Assembly (NCBI RefSeq): GCF_943371255.1
Contig: NZ_CALRUC010000008.1
Location: 4,850 to 68,849, forward strand
DNA from: Ferrovibrio terrae_B
Lineage (GTDB): Bacteria; Pseudomonadota; Alphaproteobacteria; Ferrovibrionales; Ferrovibrionaceae
DNA: 64,000 bases
Reading direction: 5' to 3'
The notes under the pieces: model-generated
The model's database searches: none
What the model saw: the letters and a program-made list of their open reading frames with translations, nothing else
What the model was told of the DNA's origin: nothing
Shown here: in pieces, positions 8,783-17,435 of the stretch
Position numbering within the stretch: position 1 is the stretch's first letter
Layout of the letters: each line of letters begins with the position of its first letter
Made by a program: the position numbers and the translations under genes

Positions 8783-9682
8783 ATGATGCAATCACGCGTT
8801 ATCGTTACTTGTGCCATCACCGGCAACCAGACCACGCCGGAGATGACGCCGCATCTGCCGATCACGCCCGCCGAGATCGCCGAGGCCTGCCTGGGTGCGG
8901 CCGAGGCCGGCGCCGCCGCCGTGCATATCCATGTGCGCGATCCGCAGACCGGCCGCCCGTCGATGGAACTCGACTACTATCGCGACGTAATGGATCGCAT
9001 CCGCGCGCGCGACAAGGACCTCATCATCAATCTCACCACCGGCCCGGGCGGCCGTTTCGTGCCCGGCGCGGACGACCCGAAAGTCGCCGGCCCCGGTACC
9101 ACGCTGATGCGGCCGGAAGACCGGGTCGTGCATATCGCGCGGCTGAAACCCGACATCGCCACGCTGGACCTGAACACCATGAATTCCGGCAAGCAGGTGG
9201 TGATCAACACGCCCGACAATGTTCGCCGCATGGCCGCGGTGATCAACAAGGCCGGCGTGAAGCCTGAGATCGAGCTATTTGATTCCGGCGACATCGCGTT
9301 GTGCAATGACCTAGTCCGCGATGGCACGTTGAAAGGCCCGCTTCTGTGTTCGGTGGTTATGGGCGTGAAATACGGCTTCCAGCCCGCGCCGGAAACCGTG
9401 CTCTATGCGCGCGGCCTGCTGCCGCCGGGCACGGTCTGGACCGCTTTCGGTACCGGCCGCATGGCCTTCCCGATGGTGGCACAGTCTTTCCTCGCTGGCG
9501 GCCATGTCCGTGTCGGGCTGGAGGATGCGGTCTATCTCAGCAAGGATGTGCTGGCCGAGTCCAACGCCGCCATGGTCGAGAAGGCGTGCGGCATCGTCGA
9601 AGCGCTGGGCGGGCAGATCGCGACGGCACGACAGGCACGCGATCTGCTGGCGCTGCCGGTGCACGAAAAAACGATGGTCTGA
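8783..9682 (+). CDS. BKACE-family beta-keto acid cleavage enzyme (DUF849)
   Basis: A 299-aa enzyme of the 3-keto-5-aminohexanoate cleavage (BKACE) family. Members use Zn2+ to condense a beta-keto acid with acetyl-CoA, giving acetoacetate and a shortened acyl-CoA. The metal-binding HxH is in VHIHVRDPQTGRPS (near residue 48), and further conserved blocks are LIINLTTGPGG and HVRVGLEDAVYLSKD. Two adjacent ATGs are possible starts; I used the first. It heads an operon with a binding protein, an SDR and an aldehyde dehydrogenase. Which beta-keto acid it takes cannot be read from sequence. Confidence 0.93.
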   Translation: MMQSRVIVTCAITGNQTTPEMTPHLPITPAEIAEACLGAAEAGAAAVHIHVRDPQTGRPSMELDYYRDVMDRIRARDKDLIINLTTGPGGRFVPGADDPKVAGPGTTLMRPEDRVVHIARLKPDIATLDLNTMNSGKQVVINTPDNVRRMAAVINKAGVKPEIELFDSGDIALCNDLVRDGTLKGPLLCSVVMGVKYGFQPAPETVLYARGLLPPGTVWTAFGTGRMAFPMVAQSFLAGGHVRVGLEDAVYLSKDVLAESNAAMVEKACGIVEALGGQIATARQARDLLALPVHEKTMV

Positions 9683-9741
9683 CCACGACGAAACAACACA
9701 AGCAGGGATAACCTGCGCCATAACAATAAATCGGAGGAATC

Positions 9742-10713
9742 ATGCGTCTGCTCTCACTGGCTCTTTTCGGACTCGCACTGGCATTCACACCCTGTCATCC
9801 CGCCGTGGCGGAAGGCGCCTGGCCGGATCGCCCGGTCACCCTGATCGTGCCCTTCCCGGCCGGTTCGGCCGTCGATTTCCTGGCACGCGCCACGGCGAGC
9901 GAGCTGAGCGACAAGCTGGGCAAGCCCTTCATCGTCGAGAACCGAAGCGGGGCGGGCGGCAATATCGGCGGCGCCGCCGTGGCTAAGGCGAAAGCCGACG
10001 GCTACATGCTGCTGTTCGGCACGCCGTCGCCGATCGCGCTGAACAAGCTGATGTACAAGGGCCTGACCTACGACTCGGAGAAGGATTTCACGCCTGTCGT
10101 TCTGGTTGCCAAATCGCCGCTGATGATCACCACCAAGCTGGATTTCCCGGCGAAGACCTTTGCCGAGCTGATCGACTACGCCAAGAAGAATCCCGGCAAG
10201 GTCACGGTCGGCAATCCGGGCAACGGCACGCTGGGCCATATCACGGCCGAGCTGATCCAGCAGTTCACCGGCGTGACGATGACCGCGGTGTCCTATCGCG
10301 GCACGGTACCGCTGATGACCGATTTATTGGGCGGCCAGGTCGATGTCGCGATGGATTTTATGCCGACTTACGTGCCGCAGGTGACCGAGAAGAAGCTGCG
10401 CGCGCTGGCGGTGACGACCAGCCACCGCGCGCCGCAATTGCCGGACGTACCGACAGTGCAGGAGGTCGGCTTCAAGGGCTTCGAGGTGAGCGCGTGGTAC
10501 GCGATGGTGGCACCGACCGGCACGCCGCCCGAGATCGTCGCCAAGCTGAACAAGATCGTGAACGACTTCCTGAAGACCGACAAGACCAAGGCGTTGCTCC
10601 AGCAGAACACGCTGGAAGGCGTGGGCGGCTCGCCCGCAGACCTCAAGGCCTTCGTCGCCAGAGAAATGGCGAAATGGAAGCCGGTCATCGACGCTGCCAA
10701 GATCGAAATGTGA
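9742..10713 (+). CDS. Bug/TTT-family periplasmic solute-binding protein
   Basis: A 323-aa orphan Bug receptor. The Sec signal peptide is about residues 1-23 (HPAVAEGAW). Family loops PFPAGSAVD and FIVENRSGAGGNIGG are present, as are late conserved blocks (QLPDVPTVQEVG). A CGGAGGAATC ribosome site precedes the start. It sits between the BKACE and SDR genes, so it probably delivers the substrate of that pathway. There is no TctA/TctB partner nearby. Confidence 0.92.
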   Translation: MRLLSLALFGLALAFTPCHPAVAEGAWPDRPVTLIVPFPAGSAVDFLARATASELSDKLGKPFIVENRSGAGGNIGGAAVAKAKADGYMLLFGTPSPIALNKLMYKGLTYDSEKDFTPVVLVAKSPLMITTKLDFPAKTFAELIDYAKKNPGKVTVGNPGNGTLGHITAELIQQFTGVTMTAVSYRGTVPLMTDLLGGQVDVAMDFMPTYVPQVTEKKLRALAVTTSHRAPQLPDVPTVQEVGFKGFEVSAWYAMVAPTGTPPEIVAKLNKIVNDFLKTDKTKALLQQNTLEGVGGSPADLKAFVAREMAKWKPVIDAAKIEM

Positions 10714-10723
10714 AGAGGATTTG

Positions 10724-11485
10724 ATGACCAGTATTGACGTGCCGGCTTTACCGGTCGCGAAAGTCGCGCTTGTCACCGGCGCCAGCAGCGGCATCGGCAA
10801 GGCCACGGCTGCGCGCCTTGCCGCGCAGGGAACCACGGTCGTGGTCGGTTACAACAGCCGCGGCGAACTGGCGGAACAGGTGGTGAGGGGTCTGCAGGGC
10901 AGCGGGCATGTGGCCTTGCGCATCGCCATCGATGACGCTGCGTCGATCGCGGTGGCGGTGCAAGCTGTGGAGACGCGTTTCGGCCGGCTCGATGCGCTGG
11001 TCAACAACGGCGGGGCCACCACGCCGGTGCCGGCCAATGATCTCGACAGGCTGACCGACGAGATCTTCGACCGCACCGTGTCGCTGAACCTGCGCGGCCC
11101 TTTCGCCGTGATTCGCGCCTTCCGGCCCTTACTGGAACGCGGCAGCCAGGCGGCCATTGTCAATGTGTCCTCCATCGCGGCGCGCACGGGCGTCGGCAGC
11201 AGCCTTGCCTATCTGTCGGCCAAGGCGGGAGTCGATGCGCTCACCATTGCGCTGGCCAAGGTGCTGGCGCCGAAAATCCGCGTCTTTTCGGTCTCGCCGG
11301 CCGGCGTGGATACCGATTTCGTGCCCGGCCGCACGCGCGAGCAGCTGGAAAAGGTTGCCGAAAAACTGCCGCTCGGCCGCGTCACCACACCGGACGATGT
11401 GGCGCGCGCCGTGGTGGCATGCATCAGTTATCTGACCAGTTCGACCGGCATCGTGGTGCCGGTGGACGAGGGCCGGCATCTTTAA
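10724..11485 (+). CDS. Short-chain dehydrogenase/reductase (SDR)
   Basis: A 253-aa classical SDR with NAD(P)-binding TGASSGIG near residue 18, NNGG, active-site Ser in VNVSSIAAR and YLSAK (Tyr/Lys). The start is the ATG after GAGGA; an in-frame TTG lies immediately before it. It follows the Bug gene by 10 bp and precedes the aldehyde dehydrogenase by 12 bp. Together they suggest stepwise alcohol to aldehyde/ketone to acid oxidation feeding the BKACE reaction. Confidence 0.92.
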   Translation: MTSIDVPALPVAKVALVTGASSGIGKATAARLAAQGTTVVVGYNSRGELAEQVVRGLQGSGHVALRIAIDDAASIAVAVQAVETRFGRLDALVNNGGATTPVPANDLDRLTDEIFDRTVSLNLRGPFAVIRAFRPLLERGSQAAIVNVSSIAARTGVGSSLAYLSAKAGVDALTIALAKVLAPKIRVFSVSPAGVDTDFVPGRTREQLEKVAEKLPLGRVTTPDDVARAVVACISYLTSSTGIVVPVDEGRHL

Positions 11486-11497
11486 AGGCGACGCAGG

Positions 11498-12913
11498 ATG
11501 GAAAAGCTGAAATTCTATATCGATGGCGCCTGGGTCGATCCGGCCGAGCCAAAGACGCTGGGCGTGCAGAATCCCGCCACGGAAGAGGTTTTCGCGCGGA
11601 TCAGCCTGGGCTCCGCGCGGGATGTCGACCGCGCCGTGACGGCGGCGCGCCGGGCCTTTGCGACTTACGCCGAAACCAGCGTGGAAGAACGTCTTTCGTA
11701 TCTGCACAGGATCATCACCGGCTTCAAGGCGCGCCTGCCCGAACTGGCGCACGCGATGACCCTGGAGATGGGCGCGCCGATCACTTTTGCCACCGAACGC
11801 CAGGCCACCGTCGCGCTGTTCCATTTCGAGGAAGCGGCGCGCGTGCTGGCGCAGTATATATTCGAGGAACCGATGGGGCCCGGCATGATCCGCCGCGAGC
11901 CGGTCGGCGTCTGCGGATTGATCACGCCGTGGAACTGGCCGCTCAACCAGATCGCCTCCAAAGTGGCGCCGGCGCTGGCCACCGGCTGCACCGTCGTGCT
12001 GAAGCCGAGCGAGATCGCGCCGCTGAGCGCCCTGCTGTTCGCCGAGATTCTGCACAAGGCCGGGTTGCCGGCCGGCGTCTTCAATCTGGTGAATGGTGAC
12101 GGTCCCACGGTGGGTGAGGCCATCGCCGCGCATCCGGGGATCGACATGGTGTCGTTCACCGGTTCGACCGCGGCCGGCATCCGCGTGGCCAAGCTGGCGG
12201 CCGACACGGTGAAGCGCGTGGCGCAGGAACTGGGCGGCAAGTCGGCCAACATCATCCTGCCCGATGCCGATTTGAAGGCGGCAGTTATTCAAGGTGTGCA
12301 TGCCTGCTACACCAACGGGGGCCAGAACTGCCAGTCGCCGACCCGCATGCTGATCCCGCGCGGGCAACGCGATGCGGCTTTCGCCGCGGCGTGCCAGGCA
12401 GTCGAGACCATCCGCCTGGGCGATCCGCTCGATCCGGCCACCACGATGGGGCCGCTGGTGAGCCAGATGCAATATGACAAGGTGCAGGACCTGATCCAGT
12501 CGGGTATCGACGAGGGTGCCACGCTGGTGGTTGGCGGCACCGGCCGGCCGGCAGAGGTCAATCACGGCTATTACGTGCGCCCGACCGTGTTCGGCGATGT
12601 GACGCCGCAGATGAGGATCGCACGCGAGGAAATCTTCGGCCCCGTCCTGTCGATCCTGAGTTATGACAGCGAGGATGAGGCGATCGAGATCGCTAATGAC
12701 ACGCCGTTTGGCCTGGCGGGCTTCGTGCAGTCGAAGGACCGCAACCATGCGCGCCGGGTCGCCAACCGTATCCGGGCTGGCCGTGTCTATCTCAATGGGG
12801 CGCCGTTCGACCGCAGCCTGCCGTTCGGCGGCTACAAGCAGTCGGGCAACGGTCGCGAATTCGGTGTTTTCGGCTTCGAGGAATATCTGGAAGTGAAGGC
12901 GATCCTCGGCTGA
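11498..12913 (+). CDS. NAD(P)+-dependent aldehyde dehydrogenase
   Basis: A 471-aa ALDH superfamily enzyme that oxidises an aldehyde to the acid. The general-base Glu is in ELGGKSANIILPDAD (about residue 247) and the nucleophilic Cys in NGGQNCQSP (about 281). The NAD-binding FTGSTAAG motif and the C-terminal LPFGGYKQSGNGRE block are intact, and the length is normal. It is the last gene of the BKACE operon and is followed by a strong terminator shared with the convergent hydrolase gene. Confidence 0.95.
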   Translation: MEKLKFYIDGAWVDPAEPKTLGVQNPATEEVFARISLGSARDVDRAVTAARRAFATYAETSVEERLSYLHRIITGFKARLPELAHAMTLEMGAPITFATERQATVALFHFEEAARVLAQYIFEEPMGPGMIRREPVGVCGLITPWNWPLNQIASKVAPALATGCTVVLKPSEIAPLSALLFAEILHKAGLPAGVFNLVNGDGPTVGEAIAAHPGIDMVSFTGSTAAGIRVAKLAADTVKRVAQELGGKSANIILPDADLKAAVIQGVHACYTNGGQNCQSPTRMLIPRGQRDAAFAAACQAVETIRLGDPLDPATTMGPLVSQMQYDKVQDLIQSGIDEGATLVVGGTGRPAEVNHGYYVRPTVFGDVTPQMRIAREEIFGPVLSILSYDSEDEAIEIANDTPFGLAGFVQSKDRNHARRVANRIRAGRVYLNGAPFDRSLPFGGYKQSGNGREFGVFGFEEYLEVKAILG

Positions 12914-12941
12914 TCCTGCTGCCTCCTCCCCCGGACAGCTA

Positions 12942-12978
12942 ACGCCGGCGTTTCCAGGAAACGCCGGCGTCTTTTTTT
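12942..12978. terminator. Rho-independent terminator
   Basis: A perfect GC-rich inverted repeat (12942-12955 with 12957-12970) followed by a run of seven T's. It lies between the convergent aldehyde dehydrogenase and esterase-like genes; the T-run serves the plus-strand operon. Confidence 0.88.
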
Positions 12979-12979
12979 A

Positions 12980-14023
12980 TCAGTCGACGAATTTGTCCAG
13001 GCCCTTGCGACCCAGCCATTTCGACAACTCGTCGGCCACCGCCACGTTGTTGAGATCGGCAAAGGGGATATGCGAGTTACCCTTCAGGCCAGCCTCGGGC
13101 AGCAGCAGCACCTCGCAGTCGCCGCCATGCTTGTTGACGATGCCGCAGAATGTTTTTGCTACTTCGGCCGAGGTTTTCCAGATCGGACGCGTGTCGGTGT
13201 AGTCGCCGAACACCATCTGGATCGGGAATTTGGTCAGCTTCATGAACTCGGTCAGCGGCACGGAATGCGGACCGTAAGGCGCTTTCGGCTGCGGCTCCGG
13301 ACCTTCGCCGATGGGGAAGACGAAGCCCGGCGTCTCATAGGCGACGATGCCTTTCATGTTGCCGGTATTCGCCTTCAGCCCCGACAGCAGCGCGCGCCAG
13401 CCGCCCGCCGAATTGGTCAGTGCGACGACCGGGCCAATTCTGTCGATGGCCTGACCGCCGGCCTCGGCCTGCAGCAGGGCATTGTCCAGCGTGTCGTATT
13501 CGTCGTAGCGGGCGCGCGTCGCCTGGTTCCAGGCTTCCTTGTCAGCAGTGGGGAATTGCAGGCCCGGATGCCAGTTCGGATAGGTGGCGCCGAACCGCCA
13601 GGCGGCGAAATTGCGCTGGTCGAAATAGTCCGGCGTATAGGTGATCGGCTCGCAGCTCCAGTTGGCGCGGCCGACGCGCGGACCGTCCCACAGATAGACG
13701 GGATAGCCCTTGCGCAGGAACATGCTCTTGAAGCCCTCGCCGCCGTCCCAGCGGGTCTCCCACACCTTGGTGCTGGAGCTGTGCCACATGATCAGGCCGG
13801 TCTGGCGACGCTTCTGCGGAATGAAATATTCGACATAGCCGTGGTCGCAGGACAGCGTCTCGTTGGGGTTCTTGGGGTTGGAAATCATCTTTCCCCCCAC
13901 CTCATAGGCGCCGGTGGAGTCCAGGACGATGGGCGGTTTGGCCGAATTCCCCTGAGCGAAGGCCGTGTGACCGAGTCCGGCGAATACTGCAACGCCGGCA
14001 AGCAGCTGTTTCCAGCATGTCAT
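12980..14023 (-). CDS. Secreted alpha/beta hydrolase, esterase-713-like
   Basis: A 347-aa exported hydrolase. The Sec signal peptide is about residues 1-23 (HTAFAQG). The nucleophile elbow is ALTNSAGGW rather than GxSxG. A Glu follows about 25 residues later (IVAYETPG), and a His lies in GNSHIPF near the C-terminus. This Ser-Glu-His order with an atypical elbow resembles the secreted bacterial esterase 713 family as I recall it; that match is inferred. It is divergent from the IclR gene, with an IclR operator between them. A role in releasing an acid from an ester or lactone outside the cytoplasm is plausible. Confidence 0.75.
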   Translation of the reverse strand: MTCWKQLLAGVAVFAGLGHTAFAQGNSAKPPIVLDSTGAYEVGGKMISNPKNPNETLSCDHGYVEYFIPQKRRQTGLIMWHSSSTKVWETRWDGGEGFKSMFLRKGYPVYLWDGPRVGRANWSCEPITYTPDYFDQRNFAAWRFGATYPNWHPGLQFPTADKEAWNQATRARYDEYDTLDNALLQAEAGGQAIDRIGPVVALTNSAGGWRALLSGLKANTGNMKGIVAYETPGFVFPIGEGPEPQPKAPYGPHSVPLTEFMKLTKFPIQMVFGDYTDTRPIWKTSAEVAKTFCGIVNKHGGDCEVLLLPEAGLKGNSHIPFADLNNVAVADELSKWLGRKGLDKFVD

Positions 14024-14097
14024 GACTTGAGTCCTCCCGTTTTTATGTCGCAGACGCTACAGGCGAGGAGAGCGGAGCGGCACAGGAAGTTCCTCCC

Positions 14098-14114
14098 ATT
14101 CCGCGATCCGGAAT
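14098..14114. promoter_or_regulatory. IclR-type operator 2
   Basis: ATTCCGCGATCCGGAAT, extended by one base on each side to a perfect 7-bp-arm inverted repeat (14097-14115). It fits the RTTCCGCNNTNNGGAAY pattern. It lies between the divergent esterase and IclR genes, so it can mediate autoregulation. Confidence 0.7.
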
Positions 14115-14179
14115 GCGCTTGCCTTGGCGAGGCGGGAGTTTCACAATACGAAATAACCAGCAGTTCTTGAGGAAACGCC

Positions 14180-14983
14180 ATGCCCCCGGCCGCAGCCCCG
14201 CTCCAAGATGGCCAGGTCCAATCGGTTACGCGCGCGCTCGATCTTTTACAGGCGCTGAACCGTCAGAAAGTCGCCTCTATCAAGCAGTTGCACGACACGA
14301 CCGGTCTGCCCAAGCCGACCATCGTGCGTCTGCTCAAGACGCTCGCCGTTAAGGGGTATGTCGTCAATGATTCCCGACAGGGCGGGTATTCCGTGACCTC
14401 GCTGGTGCGCGCGCTCAGCTGTGGCTTCCATGGCGATCCGCTGGTGGTCGAGGCCGGGCGGGCCTGGGCGATCGATCTGACCCGCCAGTTCAAATGGCCA
14501 GTGGCTATCGCAGTGCTCGACAAGGATGCCGTGACGGTGCGTTTCAGCACCATCCCCGACAGTCCCATCTCGCCATTCCATGGCACAGTGGGATCGCGGC
14601 TCAGTCTGGTGAAGCGCAGCCTAGGCCGAGCCTATCTTGCCTTCTGTCCCGCCACCGAGCGCAATATCCTGCTGCAGATTCTGGCATCATCAAAAGACCC
14701 CGAAGATGCACCGGCGCGCCGGCCGGCGGCATTACTCCGCAGCCTGCAGCCCACCCGCAATCAGGGATTTGCCGAGCGCGATCCGGCGGTCGAGCCTAAG
14801 TCCTCTTCCACGCTGGCAGTGCCGGTGATGGATGGCGAGCGTGTACTGGCTACATTGGGACTGACCTATTTCACCTCGGCAATGAAGCGTGCCCAGGCCG
14901 TGGAACTCTACGTGCCGCATTTGCGGGCTGCGGCGGAGAATATCGCACGCAGTGTCAGCCGGTTGGGGATGGATATCCCGTAA
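14180..14983 (+). CDS. IclR-family transcriptional regulator
   Basis: A 267-aa IclR regulator. The N-terminal winged helix (about 12-75; TRALDLLQALNRQKVASIKQ, then KPTIVRLLKTLAVKGYV) is followed by an effector domain (about 90-260) with the LGRAYLAFCP and GLTYF blocks of the family. Three inverted repeats of one IclR-like consensus occur only at 8663, 14098 and 14989, each at a promoter of module A. It therefore probably controls the BKACE operon, itself/the esterase and the bicupin operon. The effector is unknown. Confidence 0.93.
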   Translation: MPPAAAPLQDGQVQSVTRALDLLQALNRQKVASIKQLHDTTGLPKPTIVRLLKTLAVKGYVVNDSRQGGYSVTSLVRALSCGFHGDPLVVEAGRAWAIDLTRQFKWPVAIAVLDKDAVTVRFSTIPDSPISPFHGTVGSRLSLVKRSLGRAYLAFCPATERNILLQILASSKDPEDAPARRPAALLRSLQPTRNQGFAERDPAVEPKSSSTLAVPVMDGERVLATLGLTYFTSAMKRAQAVELYVPHLRAAAENIARSVSRLGMDIP

Positions 14984-14988
14984 ACTCC

Positions 14989-15005
14989 GTTCCGCTATGC
15001 GAAAC
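14989..15005. promoter_or_regulatory. IclR-type operator 3
   Basis: GTTCCGCTATGCGAAAC, which matches RTTCCGCNNTNNGGAAY except for one base in the right arm. It begins 6 bp after the IclR stop codon and lies 84 bp upstream of the bicupin gene. Confidence 0.55.
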
Positions 15006-15088
15006 GCGGATGGAAACTTCGTCACGCCTCCCTGTGTCTTCCCTATGATCCGGTTCACCAAACCGGCGAATGACGAGGGAGGCGCGCC

Positions 15089-15991
15089 ATGTACCATTCC
15101 AATGATCCGCGCGCGAGTCTGGCCGCCAAGCCGGCCGGGGCGTCTACGTCCGTCACGGCCTATGGCGGCTGCGAATATGTACGCTTCTATCAGGAGCCGC
15201 AGCAGGATGAGGCAGAGGGCAAGGCCTGGTATGCGCGCGGTCAGAATTTCTTGATCGTCATCACCGATCCAGTCGCGGGTGCTGTGCTGGCCCGTGATGC
15301 GCAGCCGGACGAATATGCGGTCATCCTGGATGATCCGAAGATCGAGGTGGAGATCACCACGAAAGATGGCACGCAGACGGTAAAGGGCGGCTCGCTGGCC
15401 TTCGTGCCGCCCGGAAAGTCGAGCGTGAAGGTGCTGAAGCCCGGCCGCATAGTGCGCATGTTCACCACGCAATCGGCTGACCTGGTGGCAAAATGCGTCA
15501 ATGGTGCGTCCTATGCCGAGCCAAAGCCGGCGGTGACGCTGGCCAAGCCCTGGCCAACACCGAAAGACGGACTGAAGCTGCGCGTCTATTCTCTTGATGT
15601 GCCACCGGAGAAGGGCCGTTTTGGTCGTATCTGGCGTTGCACGACCCTGATGGTGAATTACATCGATCCGCGGCAGGGTCCGCGTGACCCGACCACGCTG
15701 TCGCCGCACCATCACGACGATTTCGAGCAGGGCTCGCTTGCGCTGGAAGGCGAGTTTGTCCACCACATCCGCTGGCCGTGGACGCCAAACAAGCATATCT
15801 GGCGCGACGATCAGCATGAGCTGTGCGGCAGTCCGTCTATTGCTGTGATCCCGCCACCCTCGGTGCATACCACGGAAGCCGTCGGCAAAGGTCTGAACCA
15901 GCTGGTCGACCTGTTCTGTCCGCCGCGCATGGACTTCTCGTTGAAGCCCGGTTGGGTGCTGAACGCCGACGATTACCCGATGCCCGAGTGA
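15089..15991 (+). CDS. Bicupin-like protein, function unknown
   Basis: A 300-aa protein that appears to contain two cupin-like beta-barrels. The C-terminal barrel carries a metal-site-like cluster (LSPHHHDDFEQG near residue 210, and a later His in PPPSVHTTEAVG). The N-terminal half has only a degenerate barrel (GGSLAFVPPGKSS). A GAGGGAGG ribosome site precedes the ATG. It heads an operon with an aldolase, a flavin reductase and a DUF6282-like hydrolase. Cupins in such settings are dioxygenases, isomerases or decarboxylases; none can be assigned here. Confidence 0.75.
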   Translation: MYHSNDPRASLAAKPAGASTSVTAYGGCEYVRFYQEPQQDEAEGKAWYARGQNFLIVITDPVAGAVLARDAQPDEYAVILDDPKIEVEITTKDGTQTVKGGSLAFVPPGKSSVKVLKPGRIVRMFTTQSADLVAKCVNGASYAEPKPAVTLAKPWPTPKDGLKLRVYSLDVPPEKGRFGRIWRCTTLMVNYIDPRQGPRDPTTLSPHHHDDFEQGSLALEGEFVHHIRWPWTPNKHIWRDDQHELCGSPSIAVIPPPSVHTTEAVGKGLNQLVDLFCPPRMDFSLKPGWVLNADDYPMPE

Positions 15992-16758
15992 GTGAAATGA
16001 CAGAACCGCGCTTTTTCCGGCAGCGGATGCTGGCTGGCGATAAACTGGTCGGCACTTTCCTCAAAACGCCAACCAGCCATGCCACCGAGATTGTCGCGGC
16101 ACTTGGTTTCGATTTCGTGGTGATTGACCAGGAACATTCGCCCTTCGACCGCACCACCACTGATATCGCCTTGCTGGCAGCGCGCGGCTGCAATATCCCG
16201 GCGTTGGTGCGGGTCTCCGGCCCGGATGCGATCCTGTCGGTGCTCGATTGCGGCGCCACGGGCATGTTGATCCCACATGTGCACAGCGCAGCCTATGCGC
16301 GTGAGGTGGCGGCACTGTGCCGATATAAGCTCGGTCGTGGTTTTGCTACCAGTACACGCGCTGGCGGCTATACCGCCGTGCCGATGTGGCAACATATCCG
16401 TGCTTCCGATGAAACCGTCACCGTTGTCGCCCAGATCGAAGACCCCACGGCGCTCGACGAGATCGACGCCATTGCGGCCGTCGAGGGGATCGACTCTCTG
16501 TTCATTGGCCGGGGTGACCTGACGGCGGCTTTCGGTGATGAGACACCCAATCCACCGGCCGTGCGCGTAGCCGTTGAGAAAATCATAGCGGCAGCACGTA
16601 AGGCCAACAAACCGGTCAGTGTCTATGTAGGCAGCCGGCCCGATGCGGAATGGCTGAAGGACCAGGGGGCGACCGCTTTCGTTTTCAATTCGGATCAGGG
16701 CTTTCTGCGCCAGGCAGCCATGAAAGGCCTTGCCGAGATGCGCGAAACCCTCGGCTGA
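15988..16758 (+). CDS. HpcH/HpaI-family aldolase
   Basis: A 256-aa class II pyruvate-type aldolase that cleaves 4-hydroxy-2-oxo acids or similar compounds, releasing pyruvate or an analogue. Family features are FVVIDQEHSPFD (His base), the metal-binding Glu in AQIEDPTALDEID and SLFIGRGDLTAAFG. A GTG overlapping the upstream stop (GTGA) is used as start; an ATG three codons later (15997) is equally possible. It is translationally coupled to the bicupin gene. Confidence 0.9.
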   Translation: MSEMTEPRFFRQRMLAGDKLVGTFLKTPTSHATEIVAALGFDFVVIDQEHSPFDRTTTDIALLAARGCNIPALVRVSGPDAILSVLDCGATGMLIPHVHSAAYAREVAALCRYKLGRGFATSTRAGGYTAVPMWQHIRASDETVTVVAQIEDPTALDEIDAIAAVEGIDSLFIGRGDLTAAFGDETPNPPAVRVAVEKIIAAARKANKPVSVYVGSRPDAEWLKDQGATAFVFNSDQGFLRQAAMKGLAEMRETLG

Positions 16759-16763
16759 CAGCC

Positions 16764-17408
16764 ATGCAGGAAATCCGCTCTGCCGATCTGACAGGAGAGG
16801 CGGCCTACAAGCTGCTCTGCGGCATTGTCGTGCCGCGGCCGGTTGCCTGGGTCAGTACCAGGTCAGTCACTGGCGTTTCAAATCTGGCACCGTTCAGCTG
16901 CTTCACTTTCGTTTCGCATACTCCACCGATGCTGGGTATCAGCATTGGCCGGCGACCGAATGGACTGAAGGATACCGCGCGCAATATCCATGAAACGCGC
17001 GAATTCGTCGTCCATATCAGTGATGAAACCCTACTTGATCTGCTGCATCGCAGTGGCGCGGAGTTTCCGCCTGAGGTCAGCGAAGCCGACATGCTGGGAC
17101 TCGAACTGGTTCCTAGCAAGCTGGTGGAACCATTGCGTGTGGCAAAGGCGCCGATTGCCATGGAATGCCGGCTGCACAGGGTGATCGATTTCGGCAATAA
17201 CCAGTTTTTTGTTGGCGAGGTTGATCTGTTCCATATCCGCAAGGGCCTCGGCATCGACAACAAGATCGATGCCGGACGGCTGCGACCTGTCGCGCGGCTG
17301 GGCGGGCCGAACTATTCGACGCTGGGGCAGATCATCGGCATGCCACCGCAGCCAGAACAGTCCAGTTCAGAAAATACAGCGCAGAAAAGCGCCGTCAGCT
17401 GGGGCTAG
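16764..17408 (+). CDS. Flavin reductase-like domain protein
   Basis: A 214-aa FMN-binding split-barrel protein of the flavin-reductase-like group. The signature VVPRPVAWVSTRSVTGVSNLAPFSCF occupies residues 20-45 and FVVHISDETLL follows near residue 75. The start is the ATG 5 bp after the aldolase stop. The family supplies reduced flavin to monooxygenases or reduces an unknown substrate; no two-component monooxygenase is present in this operon, so the partner is not evident. Confidence 0.85.
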   Translation: MQEIRSADLTGEAAYKLLCGIVVPRPVAWVSTRSVTGVSNLAPFSCFTFVSHTPPMLGISIGRRPNGLKDTARNIHETREFVVHISDETLLDLLHRSGAEFPPEVSEADMLGLELVPSKLVEPLRVAKAPIAMECRLHRVIDFGNNQFFVGEVDLFHIRKGLGIDNKIDAGRLRPVARLGGPNYSTLGQIIGMPPQPEQSSSENTAQKSAVSWG

Positions 17409-17435
17409 TAACCATCAACATCAGGAGACACGGCG

